A stretch of 64,000 nt of DNA. Origin: Ilyonectria destructans. Its lineage: Eukaryota > Ascomycota > Sordariomycetes > Hypocreales > Nectriaceae. The translations under genes and the position numbers were made by a program. Every line of letters begins with the position of its first letter. Position 1 is the first letter of the stretch. The notes under the pieces are model-generated. The model made no database searches, was not told where the DNA came from, and was given only the letters and a program-made list of their open reading frames with translations. The stretch spans positions 452,402 through 516,401 of the forward strand of contig JAHEWK010000027.1 of the NCBI GenBank assembly GCA_020740775.1, given 5' to 3'. This document shows positions 44,756-55,954 of the stretch, piece by piece.

Positions 44756-47495
44756 CGCGTGCGCCTTATCATGCTGGTGCCGTTGTTCGACCTTGAACGA
44801 GTTGTCTTCGTCCCACGAGACGGCTACGCTCGGCAGCAGGATCGCCTCTCTTGCACCGGACGGAACTGGTGGAAGTCTCCGCAGAAGAGGACGATGGGGA
44901 TCCCTCCGAAATCCAGTTGCGATCCACGCAGCCTGCAGAGCTGCTCGTTCGCCGCGTGTAGCGTCCGAGCTCCCAGCATGCTCACTTCGTCGATGACGAG
45001 CACGTCTTTCTCCTGCCAGTCCATCCGAGACTGGCCATGGACAAACCGCTCAGCCTGTTTCGACAGTCGCACACCGTCGAGATCCTTGGCCGTGTTCGCG
45101 CCCGCCGCTTGGTCCTTGGAGAACCCACAGGCGGAGCGGATCGTGATGCCGTTGATCTGCGCTGCGGCAGTCCCCGACGTCGCTGTGATCAGTAGGCGGT
45201 TCGAAATACCGTTCGATGCAAAGAGCTCAACGAGTACTTCGATGACTCGTGACTTGCCGGTTCCACCTTCTCCACCAACATATTCGCAGAGCTGACCGAC
45301 ATCGCCTCTGCCGCTACGTTGTATCGAATCGAGCTGGCGGCATATGATGAGGAAGGCGATTGTCTGCCTCTTGTTCAACGTGAACCGCACTGCCAGAGCC
45401 TTACCTGCCTCAAGGAAGGTCGTTGATGCACTAAAGTCGACTTCCATGCCTGGACCTGCCTCGCCTGCTGTCTCTTCTTCCAAATCCGCTGCCGTCATTT
45501 GAATATCCTCCTCGCCGAAACCAGTCAGCACGCTTCGCACCGCCGCACCGTGGTCAGTTTTATGGGCCGCGGCCATATTTTGTATGCCCTGGATCATTCG
45601 TTCCCTCTCTCTAGAGGCACATATCTGCCGCGACTTAATGGCCTTAACCTGATCTTGCGGTGGTATAACGGTCTTGGAAAATGCCCATCCTGGTCTGCTT
45701 ATCCGTATTTCTCCTCGTTCGGTCATTATGGTGGCCTGGAGCTCAGCAGTCGAGCTCAGTGCTGAGTGCTGGAAGCGACAGAGTTGCTCCATTGTTGCCA
45801 TGAGCTCCGGCGAACCGGCAGTAATCTGGTTGGGGCCTACTGCACTTCTCACGACGTCAATCAGACGCGTTGTGTTACCGATGCTGTCAGACTGGTACAC
45901 CGATGCGGCCTCTTCACCCGCCTCGCCTCCTCCTTCCTCACCGGCACGTGCGGCCGTGAAGCCACCATCGCCGGCTGAGGCTGCCCATTGCCTGGCGTCG
46001 GTTTCGCGCCTTCGGCCGACCGCCGAAGCAGCTGCACACTATCGACGAGGCATGATACTCTGGAAGGAAGTGCCTCTCGAGCCCGCGCCCAAATGCTGTT
46101 GATGTCGTCCGTTTGTTCGCACAGGAATGACTCCCACGGCACAAATAGCGCTAGATGCTGCACGGCTGCCCTTCACCAGGAGAGTTAGTTCCTCCCCCGA
46201 CACGTTTCGGCGGAATAGTTGCTAGACGAACCTCCGATGGCACGACCCTTCATTGTCTTCGTCGAAATCCTTGCTCAGGTAGCCATCAAGGCAGACGCTG
46301 GCGGCCGTCTCAGCACCTGCAACCAGCCTCTTCCAAGCGCCCACGCACTCGAATGGCACCTCTCCCCAAGAGGCAGCCGCATCATCCTCGTCGTTGCGCC
46401 TGAGCTTGACGAGCGACACATAATCATAGAGACACAGGCCTCGCAAGACCTCTCCCCGGTGATGATATGCTTCAACATAGCTGATTCTCTCACCCGCTTC
46501 TTCCACGACGATCGACTCGTCCACGGGACTATCCGCAAACGCTGTGCCATTCTCTTGCCCAAGGTGTCGCCACCTTCGGAAGACGTGCCAGTAGAGCAGA
46601 GAGACAATGACTTCGACCTGCGACAGAGATCGCCCTGTGAATATGCGATTCGCCACCGTCATCAAGAATTGCCGCGTCCTGTTCCTGGTACCAGCATCAC
46701 CGGCACCGTCATCTCCATGATCCTCTCCACCATCGGTCGTTCCACCGCCAGCTGAGGGGACAGGCAGCAGTTCTGCTGCGGTAGCGACGCGCTTCCACAC
46801 CGGTTCCTCTACCTTGGTCGCGTAATTTGTGATATAAAGACGAGGGCCATGGTCTTCCGCTGCGTCGCTACGAAGGAGATGTCGTGGTTGTGGCGAAGCC
46901 CCACGGCCATGGCCTTGTTCCACCGATTCACCATGGTATGCCTCTTTCGGACCTGCAACACGCCGTCTGCCGTGAAGGCTGTCTTTTTCGACTAGTCTCC
47001 ATGGCGCCTGGAATCGGCAAAGGCCACGCTTCTTTACTCTTCCTTTGCCCTTGCACAAGGAGTACTTGACACAAGTTGGGCTATGAGTATGGATCTGTGT
47101 CGCACCGGCACAGAAATTTGCTTCCTCATCAAATGCGGCCGAAAATTGCTCCCTGTTGTCAAGCAGAGAGGAAATGTCCAATGTCGCCGACCGTTCCGCT
47201 TCGAGGGCGCAATGGCCTCCATCTCCGCCGCGTCAATCTCGATCTCGGCGTAATGCGGGTTGTTCTTCTTCAGCCAGACGAGCGCCCTCTCAACGACTCG
47301 TCGCCTCACCGACAATAAACCGGACAGGTCGCTTGGCGCTGGCTTCTCCTCACCCTGCCACGAGACATGGATCTCTTCCATAACTTGCACGAGTGGGCGA
47401 GGGAGCACTTTGGTGGCCAGCTCCTGTACATTATTCGGAAACACCGTGATGTGGCCCTTGGTATGCTTCGGATACCGGGCACTCTGCTTCTACAC
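44465..47495 (-). mobile_element. Helitron copy B, truncated at both ends
   Basis: It begins abruptly at about 47,495 inside the KHTKGHITVFPNN block, so the first 270 or so residues are missing, and ends at about 44,465 inside the helicase, before the last motifs. Between these points it has EEANFCAGATQIHTHSPTC (47,130-47,075), NYATKVEEPVWKR, QHLALFVPWESF, Walker A GGEGGTGKSRVI (near 45,270) and WQEKDVLVIDEVSMLGAR (near 45,000). Compared with copies A and C it also lacks the Rep HUH segment. Confidence 0.8.
44824..47444 (-). pseudogene. Helitron B Rep-helicase fragments
   Basis: Four frames: 47,444-47,034 (NNVQELATKVLPRPL to SVRRRVVERALVWL), 47,181-46,222 (PTCVKYS to CLDGYLSKDFDEDNEGS, with an internal double frameshift around 46,880-46,990), 46,163-45,861 (QHLALFVPWESF) and 45,900-44,824 (helicase to GDFHQFRPVQER). 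A deletion joins the first frame directly to the second, dropping the HUH-containing part. Frameshifts separate the rest. Confidence 0.75.
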
Positions 47496-47504
47496 TGCTC
47501 CATC

Positions 47505-47807
47505 CCCTAGAGTCACATCTCACTTGTGACATTTGACATAGATCACTTCGATGACGTCTATGCCGCCAAATCGATCTTGCTCATGACCCAAACCCCGCAT
47601 TCTTCATGAACCCTTACTTCCTACACCACCTCAAGGAGGCTGTCGGATACCCTGAGACGGCCCGTCTCCCCAAGCACATAAGCTATACATCCCATATGGC
47701 CAACATCACTCAATCCAAAACCAACATTTTTGCACTTGGCCTTTGCGTCTCCGTTTCCAACACTGCCTGGCAAATGGCAAACTGCAAATATGACAAACTT
47801 CAAATAA
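47505..47807 (+). pseudogene. Internally deleted remnant of the Helitron-linked divergent gene
   Basis: 47,510-47,610 resembles 51,935-52,040 (CACATCTCAC / CATATCTCAC; TGACATTTGACATA / TGACATTGGACATA; CAAACCCCGCATTCTTCAT in both). 47,690-47,790 resembles 53,030-53,115 (CATATGGCCAACATCAC / ATATGTCACTAACATCAC). The remnant therefore keeps the promoter-proximal and middle parts of the gene at 52.3-54.1 kb and lacks about 1 kb between them. It keeps the frame NIFALGL, which is shifted in the right-hand copy. Confidence 0.6.
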
Positions 47808-50800
47808 CGCCTCCTCAACCGTCCTGTCGCTCAGTTCCCCCAGTCTCGCCTGCGCTGCAGTCATTTCTTGGGGGACCCTCTTGCCTACCAGGTCTCTCTC
47901 CCGCACCTTGGACACGAGCATGATGCCGTCCAGCGTCCGGCAACGCGACAGCTGCACGTACAGGCTGTACGGGTCGCAGTGCGAGGGGACGACGCGTCCG
48001 TTGACGTTTGTCGTCCGCGTCCGCCGCAGCTCCAGAGCTACGCGCTCGAGCGTCCTGCCCTGCACTTTGTAGTCGGTGCACACAAAAGCCGCCGCGCACG
48101 GCAGACCCTTTCGGCTGACATCGTTCTTCTGCCACGGCCGCTTCCGCTGACATGGAATCGACCGCTGCTGGAACTGGAACGACAATGTGGCCTCCATGTT
48201 CAGGTTCCACCGATTCCTATTCAACGGCGTCACCACGGTAATGCCCGTCTCCCACGGGATCCTTCTATCCTCCCGATAGCATCTCGATTTGAGGAGGTCC
48301 GAATCCGTCCGGTCCTGCACGCCCAATCGTATTCGCTTCAACAGCCTCTGCAGTTCCGGATCCCCAGCGGCGCGCATTTGTTCGTCCAGCATGGCGACCG
48401 TCGTGAATTTTTTCCACAGCGCGTGCGCCTTGTCATGCTGGTGCCGTTGCTCGGCCCTGAATGAGTTGTCTTCGTCCCACGACACAGCCACGCTGGGGAG
48501 CAGAATCGACCTCTCTTGGACTGGGCGGAACTGGTGGAAGTCTCCGCAAAAGAGAATGATGGGGATCCCCCCGAAATCTTGCTGCGATCCGCGGAGCCGG
48601 CAGAGCTGCTCGTTCACCGCGTGCAACGTCCGCGCCCCGAGCATGCTCACCTCATCAATGACTAGCAGGTCTTTGTCCTGCCAGTCCATTCGCGATTGGC
48701 CGTGGACGAATGTCTCCGCGTGTTTCGGCAGCCGGACGCCGTCTAAGTCTTTCTTCGTCGTGTTCGCACCCGTCCCTTGGTCCTTCGAGAACCCGCATGC
48801 GGAGTGGATCGTGATGCCATTGATGCCTGCTGCGGCCGTCCCTGACGTCGCCGTGATCAGCAGACGATGGGAAAGGCCCTTCTTAGCGAAAAGCTCCACG
48901 AGTGCCTCGATGACTCGCGACTTGCCAGTCCCACCTTCGCCGCCGACGAACTGGCAGAGCTGACCGATGTCGCCGTTCTCTCTCGATTTATCAGGTCGAG
49001 CTGGCGCATATTATAAGAAAGCGATCGCCTGTCTCTTGTTCAATGTCAATCGTGCTACCAAAACCTTACCAGCCTCGAGGAAAGAGGTTGATGGGCCGAA
49101 CCGGACTTCTACCCTCGGATCTGCGTCGTCTACCGTCTCTTCCAAGTCTGCCGCCGTCACTTGAATGTCCCCGTCCCCGAAACCGGCGAGCACGCTCCGC
49201 GCCGCTGTACTACGATCAGTTCCATGGGCTGCGGCCATATTTTGTATGCCGTGGATCATTCTCACCCTCTCTTTGGAAGCACATATCTGCTGTGACTTTA
49301 TGGCCTTGACCTGATCCTGCGGCAGTACTGCGGCCCCGGAAAACACCCGACCGGGCATGGTTATGCGTCTTTCCCCCCGTTCGGGTGTTATGGTGGCGTG
49401 AAGTTCTGCCGTCGAGGATAGCGCTGAATGCTGGAAGCGGCAGAGCTGCTGCATCACTGCTGTGAGCTCCCGCGATCCCGCCGTGATCTGGTTCGCACCA
49501 ACCGCGCTTCTGACAACATCGATAAGACGCGTTGCGTTTCCAACGTTATCGGACTGGTACGCCGATGCGGCCTCTTCATCCGCCTGGCCCGCTCCCGCCT
49601 CCTCCACATGGGCGCCCGCGGGTTCGCCGCCGCCGGATGAGGATGCCCATTGCTTAGCGTCCCGTTTTGCGTCTTCGGCGGACCGCCGAAGCAGTTGCGC
49701 GTTATCGACGAGGCATGAGATTCTAGGATGCAGCGCCTCTCGTGCCCGCGCCCATATGTCGTTGATGTCGTCTCGTTCTTCACCCAGGAAGGACTCCCAC
49801 GGCACAAACAGGGCAAGGTGCTGCACGGCTGCTCTGCAGTATGAGAGTTAGTCTCTTTCAACCCCTTTTCGGTCGAGTCGTCCCCGGACATACGTACGAT
49901 GGCACGACTCTCCGTCGTCTTGGTCAAAATCTTTGCTCAGATAGCCGTCAAGGCAGACAACGGCATGCTTGCCCGGCCGTCTCAGCACCTGCACCCATTG
50001 TCTGCCAGGCGTCCAATAGCTCTCGAACGGCACCTCTCCCCAGGCACCTGAGCTTTCGTCCTCGCCAACACGTTTCAGCCTGACAAGTGAAACGTAGTCA
50101 TATAGGCACAGACCTCGCAGGACATCACCACGATGACGATACCCCTCAGCGAAGCTAATTCTCTGGCCTGCTTCTTCCACGACAATCGACTCGTCCACAA
50201 AACCGTCCGCGACCGCGACGCCGCTCTCTTGCCGCAGATGCCGCCACCGTCGGAAGACGTGCCAGTAGAGCAGAGATACGTTTAGGTACGCCCAGGCGCT
50301 ACTGTTCGTGAACTCGCTCGGGTACGCTAGAAGATGGGCAATGACTTCGACTTGCGATAGAGGCCGCTCCGTGAATATACGGTTCGCCACTCTCATCAGA
50401 AACTGTCGCGTCTTGCTTTTTGTACCGTCTTCGTCGTCGACGCACCGTGATGTGGCCTTTGACATGCCTCGGATACCTCAGACTCTGCCTCTGGCCACCG
50501 GGAATGCTGTACCTCGTGACAAATCCATAACACGAATTCAGCGCGATGAGCTTCTCCTCGACCAGTGTGAGGCCCTTGAGCTCGTCCGGAATCATGTGCT
50601 CACAGCCAAGGCGGCCGTGAAGTTGGGCCGCTGGCGACAGGCCACCCCGCCTCAGGCAACGCATACACTCCGCACAGCCCAAGATACGTTCTCCCACGGG
50701 AAAGCAACTTCGACATGAAAATGGCGAGCCGTCCCCCTTTTCGACGCGGCTCGACATCCATCGGTCCCAGGTCACCTCTCTCAACTCTTTTCCCGTCCGC

Positions 50801-51531
50801 TTACGGTAGCACAGCATGCAGGTCCGTATCGGCAAGGTGCTCGCATCGTGGAACGCCTGGTAAAAATCTCGCACGGTCGACACCTTTCTCTCGTGCGGTA
50901 CTGGCGTGCACCACGTCTGCTCGTTGGACAGTCTCTCCTTCACGGCAAAGTCCTCCTCCAAGAAGCGCAACACGCTCGCCAGGTCTTCGGCCTGCAGTTC
51001 CCTTCTCCTTTGCCTTCGGGTTCCGGCTCGAATTTGTTTCCTCGGAGGCTCATCTCGACTGCTATTGCAGTTTCTCTTTCCCTGCCGCCGAGGCTGCCTC
51101 GAATCCATAGCCTCGTCTCTCCGGTGTTGACTTTGAAGCTGACTCGGTGGCTGATGTTGCGCGGAACCTCCACTGTTGGCCGTATCATGAGACTTCCGTG
51201 ATCTGTTTGGACGCAGACCACCTCGCAGAGGTCTCTTGGGTAACAACCTTGCAATTGCTTCCGCATGCTGTCTCCATACGGTCTCTTCAACCACGGGTTG
51301 CTTGGATAGAATCGGCCGGAATTTTGATGCTGCGTTTGCCGGTGACTCGTATGTTGACAAACGTCCGAATCTCTCGCGTCGTGCGCTGTACTCCGTTTCC
51401 GCAGCCGCTACCACATCTACTCCGCTCCCTACCGTGTCATCTCCCTGTCCCCTCTCCGACACACTTACATCATTCCCGTCGACTCCATCCCCTACTGACC
51501 GTGAGCAGGCTCCCGCGAGCAACTCTTTCAT
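47808..51531 (-). mobile_element. Helitron copy C, internally deleted
   Basis: The rightmost copy keeps the true N-terminus (ATG at 51,531) and most of the helicase, but lost the DUF-like and HUH Rep blocks in a deletion at about 50,445 and about 110 residues of helicase in a second deletion near 48,152. Its 3' end is cut within SDRTVEEAL at about 47,808 and joined to the divergent-gene remnant. Confidence 0.8.
47808..51531 (-). pseudogene. Helitron C Rep-helicase, deleted and frameshifted
   Basis: The frame 51,531-50,450 has a Ser/Arg-rich N-terminus, RQRRRELQAEDLASVL, a Cys cluster (CMLCYRKR; CRSCFPVGERILGCAECMRC) and RYPRHVKGHITV. It then joins, by deletion, a piece beginning KTRQFLMRVANRIFTERPLS (50,425-49,850). 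49,826-49,011 carries QHLALFVPWESF to RLTLNKRQAIAFL and stops. The Walker A GGEGGTGKSRVI lies near 48,930 in another frame, and the helicase continues to 47,808 with WQDKDLLVIDEVSML, GDFHQFRP, YKVQGRTL and YVQLSRCRTLDG. In copy A about 110 further residues separate FQIQQRS and KRPWQKND; here they are missing in frame. Confidence 0.8.
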
Positions 51532-51599
51532 TTGGCTTGGCCACAGGACTATTCATCCTACTGCTGCCTTCTCGACATCGATGACTCCAGGCGGACGGT

Positions 51600-52270
51600 A
51601 GGTCACAAGGCTTCCGCGTCGGACTCTCTTTAGTTGCACGATTTCGCTTCTGGATGATGATGATTATGCTCCTTAATACGGCATTGGTTCCTGCAGTATC
51701 CGAGCGGTCCGCTAATCGTCCCCTTAACCACCTACAACCCTTCCTGTATGCCTACAACCCAGACTCTTGCTCAACTGCCGACGTTGCCCTTTGTCGCGCG
51801 CCGCAACTCCCATCCTGCAAGTCGGTGACACACTCAAGCTGAAACCGTTGCTACCCCGATATCAGCTGATTCCATGTCGGCACTTCGCCTTCATTCACCT
51901 GCTTCACAGAAAAAGACACTACTTCATCCGCTACAGTCATATCTCACGTCTGACATTGGACATACATCACTTTTGATGACGTCTCTGGCGCCAGATCGGC
52001 CTCGATTATCATCCAAACCCCGCATTCTTCATCTACTTGAAACCTGAAGCTTCCCCGGACCGTCGTCAGGGCTCTGATCTACCGAACCCCGCACCCCAGA
52101 TGCTGTGTCTCCCGAGAACTACCCCTGTATCTATATCTATAGAGACCAAGCCATCGTCACCTCGCTCACTTCCTATTCTGCCCTTCCCTGCCGCAGCATC
52201 TACCATCCTATTACCTCCAACGTTCGTCTCGGGTATCCCTGGCTCATTTCTGCCAACCACTACTCCAGTG
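51600..52270. promoter_or_regulatory. Divergent intergenic region of the Helitron
   Basis: This 0.7-kb gap separates the start of the minus-strand Rep-helicase (51,531) from the plus-strand conserved gene (52,275), so both promoters must lie here. Part of it (51,935-52,040) is conserved next to copy B at 47,510-47,610. No clear TATA box was found. Confidence 0.4.
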
Positions 52271-52274
52271 TATC

Positions 52275-54068
52275 ATGTCTCCTCCCGCTTCCTTCCCCAC
52301 TGGCCCCTCGAACCCTCGCAAACCCCTCGAGAGCCAGACAAACGTAGGCAGTGATATGTCTATGATGCTTTTCGTCCAGCCAGACTGCCCGTCCAGATTT
52401 GCCTATCAGGACCAGCATCGCATTAAGGGGCTCAACGCAGAGGCATTGGCGAGGGTCTTCCTACCTGCCCCGTCCTGGATTTTGACCCCCGAGTATGCGC
52501 AACTTCGGTCAGACCCCGACAACCACTCCAGCTGCATCTTCTTCAGCCTCAACCTCTCCATCTACAATCAACAAGTCGTTGCATCAGAATGGACTGAGCA
52601 ATGGTTCTTCATGAACGGTCGTGTTCACCCGTACGTCCTGACCTGGAAGGTTAAACAACGAGATGGTCTAGAGATTGAGATATCTGTTGTCCATCCACCA
52701 GTGCCCGCCATCAGTATCCCCCAAAGTACGTAAATGCTCCTCGCCCACATCGCCCATCCTTGGACATGCAGACCTTCTTGTGAATCTTCCACTTTGCCCT
52801 TTGATACTCCCTCCCAAAATTGCCCGCGCCCGGAATCGCCCGCAACTCGGTGCCTTCTGTCCTTTCCCACACATACCTTACAGAGGCAAGCTGGTCATTT
52901 GATCATGATGGATACACGATTCTGCAGACGCAAGGTTGCGTCTCCATTGCACGACATTTTCAATCTTGCATTATGTTTCATGGCCCCTCTCTTCCTACAT
53001 CCAGCATACCCTTGAAAGGACCCCATCTCCCGCAGATACATATGTCACTAACATCACCCAATTCAAGGCCAATATTTGCACTTGACGTTTACGTCTCCAT
53101 CGAACACATCTCAACTGACCTTGAAACTGCCATAGCCAACCTTCGTTCCTCAAGGCTCTTTGCGCAAGCTGCGACCGGCTTGCCTCTCCTGTATAGCCAA
53201 GCGTTTCAAAGAGCTGGGAATCGATTGGCCAATCGTAGAGAAACAACTGCATGCATGGAGCCACCTACTTCGCATCGGGAAGAGGCTGAAGATCAACATC
53301 TCATTCCACTATGTGGAGAGCGACAGGACTACGGGCACCACTGGAAGAGGGGTTACTGGTCCTCGGCTTGCCGATCAGGACATCCGATCCAATGCAGAGC
53401 AGGCTGTTTTGGATGTACCTGCATCCTGGAAGCATGTTTTCCGAGTGATGAAATGCCCCGGACCTCCGTGCGACCGTGGACCATATTGCTGGCAGGATCT
53501 CGGGACCAAGAAGCATTACAAACTCTTAGGCCATCACTTGAGAACCCTTGTCAGACTCGTACAGGGGGGTGGTAAGCTCGACACACACGATGATGTCCCA
53601 GAAGACATTCGCACGCAGCTTGTTGCCGAGGAACAACAACATGCAAATTGTAAGCGCAAGAGACAAGACTCGTGCTCCGAACCAGCAGGCCGTCCAGCGC
53701 CTATGGTTATTAATAATTATATCCCAGCTTATGCTGGCCAGGCTACGGCAGATGGCTCAAACAGATCTACCCCGAGTTTGTCAGATGGGTCATTTTCCAG
53801 GTCCTCCTCGTTCGGCGTACCTGGACTGCGAGACAATGCAGTCGAGGCATACTGTAGGTGGCAGTGCTCAAAAGTTAGCGGAACGGAACCAAAAAGCCAC
53901 TACGAGCTGGCTCGTGACCTTTCGCTGGAAAGGGGCCTTGATCTTGAGCTTATTCATGAAGACAATGATGCACAGTTTTACATAGACCACGGGGTGTTAG
54001 AGGGCGTGGCGCGCCGCTGGGTTCGGGACATAGAAGCCTTCGTTGATCAATATATTATTGCGTTGTAG
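52275..54068 (+). pseudogene. Fungal conserved protein with CPGPPC/GPYCW motifs, possible Helitron cargo
   Basis: Exon 1 runs from ATG 52,275 to 52,725 (MSPPASFPTG to PPVPAISIPQ). An intron with GTACGT and CTTACAG ends (52,726-52,883) leads to ASWSFDHDGYTILQ. A stretch with NITQFKANI to FALDVYVSIEH follows. Two T residues appear lost near 53,072 compared with the remnant at 47.7 kb, which shifts the frame, and a second shift lies near 53,155. The last frame, 53,160-54,068, has IDWPIVEKQLHAW, the motif CPGPPCDRGPYCW, KKHYKLLGHHL and THDDVPEDIRTQL, then a helical C-terminus ending FVDQYIIAL. I know this architecture only as an uncharacterised, often repeated family of filamentous fungi. Function unknown. 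Confidence 0.6.
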
Positions 54069-54209
54069 AAGTACGGAGCCTCTATTTTATTCTGGTGGTT
54101 CCTCGATACCAACCCCAGCCCAGCGAAAATGACCCTCCGCGCTAGCTTTTCGGCTGCCGACCACGTCCACGCACTCTTTCAAGAAGAGCTGAAAATCTCG
54201 CTGAATGAG

Positions 54210-55040
54210 GTTCACCTAATCTTGCCACACCATTCTAATGTAGTTTTTGAGTTCCCCAAAGAATCGCTCGATGGGGTTAAAGTCAGGAGAGTAGGGTGGA
54301 AGGTAAAGCAATACGACGCCCGCATCTCGACACATCTGCGTTACTTTCTCTGTGTGGTGAAACGATGCATTGTCCATGATCAGGACGGATCTTGGGCCAG
54401 GCTATTTGCCACAGTACGGCAAGAGTTCCTCAATAAAATCCTCAATGATTTCAGCATCGGTTGATCCATCATATACTCGGAAATGAATAACACCCTCTTG
54501 GGTATAGGCAGGCAGGATTTGGAGTCTCTGTCCACGGTGGAAATGCTTGACTTGAGCAGGCGTGAACCCAACAGGAGCCCAGCCTTTGTTTCTAGTCCCG
54601 ATACTTCTATCGCTTCCAGACTCGTCTACGAAAACCATCTGATAGGAGTAGTAAAAGGATCTTTCGTAGATATGTTCCTCTCGTAGCTCCTCGTTGAGCT
54701 CCTTGGCAATAACGTTTGCCACCTTGTGAGACCATTTCGCCTCTTTCAGAGCTCGGCTAATGGCAGACTCTGACACAATGACGTCAAACTCCTTATGAAG
54801 GAAGGTGACCATTTCACGGATATTCATACAAGAGATGACGGTGAGTTCGGCACGCAATGCAGTCATCATGAGAGGAGAAATTGTTTTAGGTCGACCGACG
54901 CCGTTCGAGGGGGCTTTCGTTGCTCCGAAGAGAAGCATGTTCGATCGGATGTGGCGTACTGTGCGGGTGGTACATTGGTTGACTTCGGCGATGTCTTTAT
55001 CTGTAAGCCCATTTTCGCCATCTAGCTTACTCTGTATCAT
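54210..55040 (-). pseudogene. Tc1/mariner DDE transposase with in-frame stops
   Basis: The minus frame starts within an N-terminal helix-turn-helix region (KDIAEVNQCTTRTVRHIRS) and reads LLFGATKAPSNGVGRPK, then the first catalytic Asp (VFVDESGSDRS) and LPYCGK. A TAG stop follows at 54,404-54,402. The same frame continues with PGPRSVLIMDNASFHH (second Asp) and LPPYSPDFNPIERFFGELK (third acidic residue), then a second TAG after MVWQD. The Met at 55,040 is probably not the original start, because the frame upstream is broken by the AGTCAATT array. Such enzymes cut and paste DNA at TA sites. With two stops the copy is dead. Confidence 0.8.
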
Positions 55041-55046
55041 GTGCTC

Positions 55047-55105
55047 AATTAGTTAGTCAATTAGTCAATTAGTCAATTAGTCAATTAGTCAATTAGTCAA
55101 TTAAC
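55047..55105 (-). repeat. 8-bp AGTCAATT tandem array
   Basis: About seven copies of AGTCAATT lie immediately upstream of the transposase coding remnant and end in TTAACTAACTATATAAC. It may be an expansion within the 5' end of the transposon. Confidence 0.85.
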
Positions 55106-55141
55106 TAACTATATAACAGGTGTATACTGTATAATCACAGT

Positions 55142-55774
55142 ATGGCCCATAAACAGTGTACCGAACTTCTTCGAAATATTAGTTGGTGCTCTACATACCC
55201 GGTGCAGGATGCCATGGAAAAAGTTGCAACTATCGAATATAGCCCAAAAGCTATAGATGGGTATTCGAAAACTCCAATTGGACGGAACCTTAAAAAGGTT
55301 ATTACGTCGGCGGCCTCTTCTCGAATTTCACGTGCAGATGGTAGCGACCCTGGCATAGTTTGTTGCTTTGGTAAAGCAAATCTAAAGCAGGAAGTATTCA
55401 AAGAGCCAGTTTATATTCTTTTTGAACTAGATACTGATGAAGACACCGATGAAGAAGAAGATACTGATGAAGAAGAAGACACTGATGAAGAAGACACCGA
55501 TGAAGAAGAAGACACTGATGAAGAAGACACCGATGAAGAAGAAGACACCGATGAAGGCACCAATGAAGAAGAGATACATGAAAAAAATGCTACTGGTACC
55601 TTAAGTATATGGAAATTAACGACAAGCGGGTCTCTAGGAGAGATTCTTTTAATAGTCAAGAAATTGTCGAGGAAATGGACTCTCGATATTGCTATTTTGA
55701 GGGTCTTCAGAAGCAACCGGAACTTAAGAATGGAAAAGATACATGGCTTGTTAGTCTTGGGTCATAATTATTGA
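55142..55774 (+). CDS. Hypothetical protein with DTDEEE repeats
   Basis: ATG at 55,142 opens a 210-codon frame. Residues 1-95 are unremarkable (MAHKQCTELLRN). Residues about 97-142 are a strongly acidic repeat of DTDEE/DTDEEE units, read from GATACTGATGAAGAAGAA repeats. Residues 150-210 are basic and hydrophobic (LGEILLIVKKLSRKW). I recognise no family. The gene starts just right of the mariner end. Composition could reflect repeat expansion in non-coding DNA. Confidence 0.35.
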   Translation: MAHKQCTELLRNISWCSTYPVQDAMEKVATIEYSPKAIDGYSKTPIGRNLKKVITSAASSRISRADGSDPGIVCCFGKANLKQEVFKEPVYILFELDTDEDTDEEEDTDEEEDTDEEDTDEEEDTDEEDTDEEEDTDEGTNEEEIHEKNATGTLSIWKLTTSGSLGEILLIVKKLSRKWTLDIAILRVFRSNRNLRMEKIHGLLVLGHNY

Positions 55775-55954
55775 TCATTAGGGCTCCCCGACGATAACTA
55801 TCACATTTCGGGGTCATTCTGAGACGCATAATAACCTCATTTCCGGCTTTCCTAGACAACGCGACTTTTCTTTCTTTCTCCTGTTACTCAGACCACATCG
55901 CCGGCCCCTGTGCGGTGGCGGCGGACTGCCGCTTCCGGCAGCAGCCGTCTTCAT

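Larger units (their letters stand above)
54125..55132 (-). mobile_element. Degenerate Tc1/mariner-type transposon
   Basis: It contains the transposase remnant below. The right edge, read on the minus strand, begins ACAGTATACACCTGTTATA (55,131 downward), which could be an end repeat. A matching left end was not found, so the left boundary is uncertain. Confidence 0.55.
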
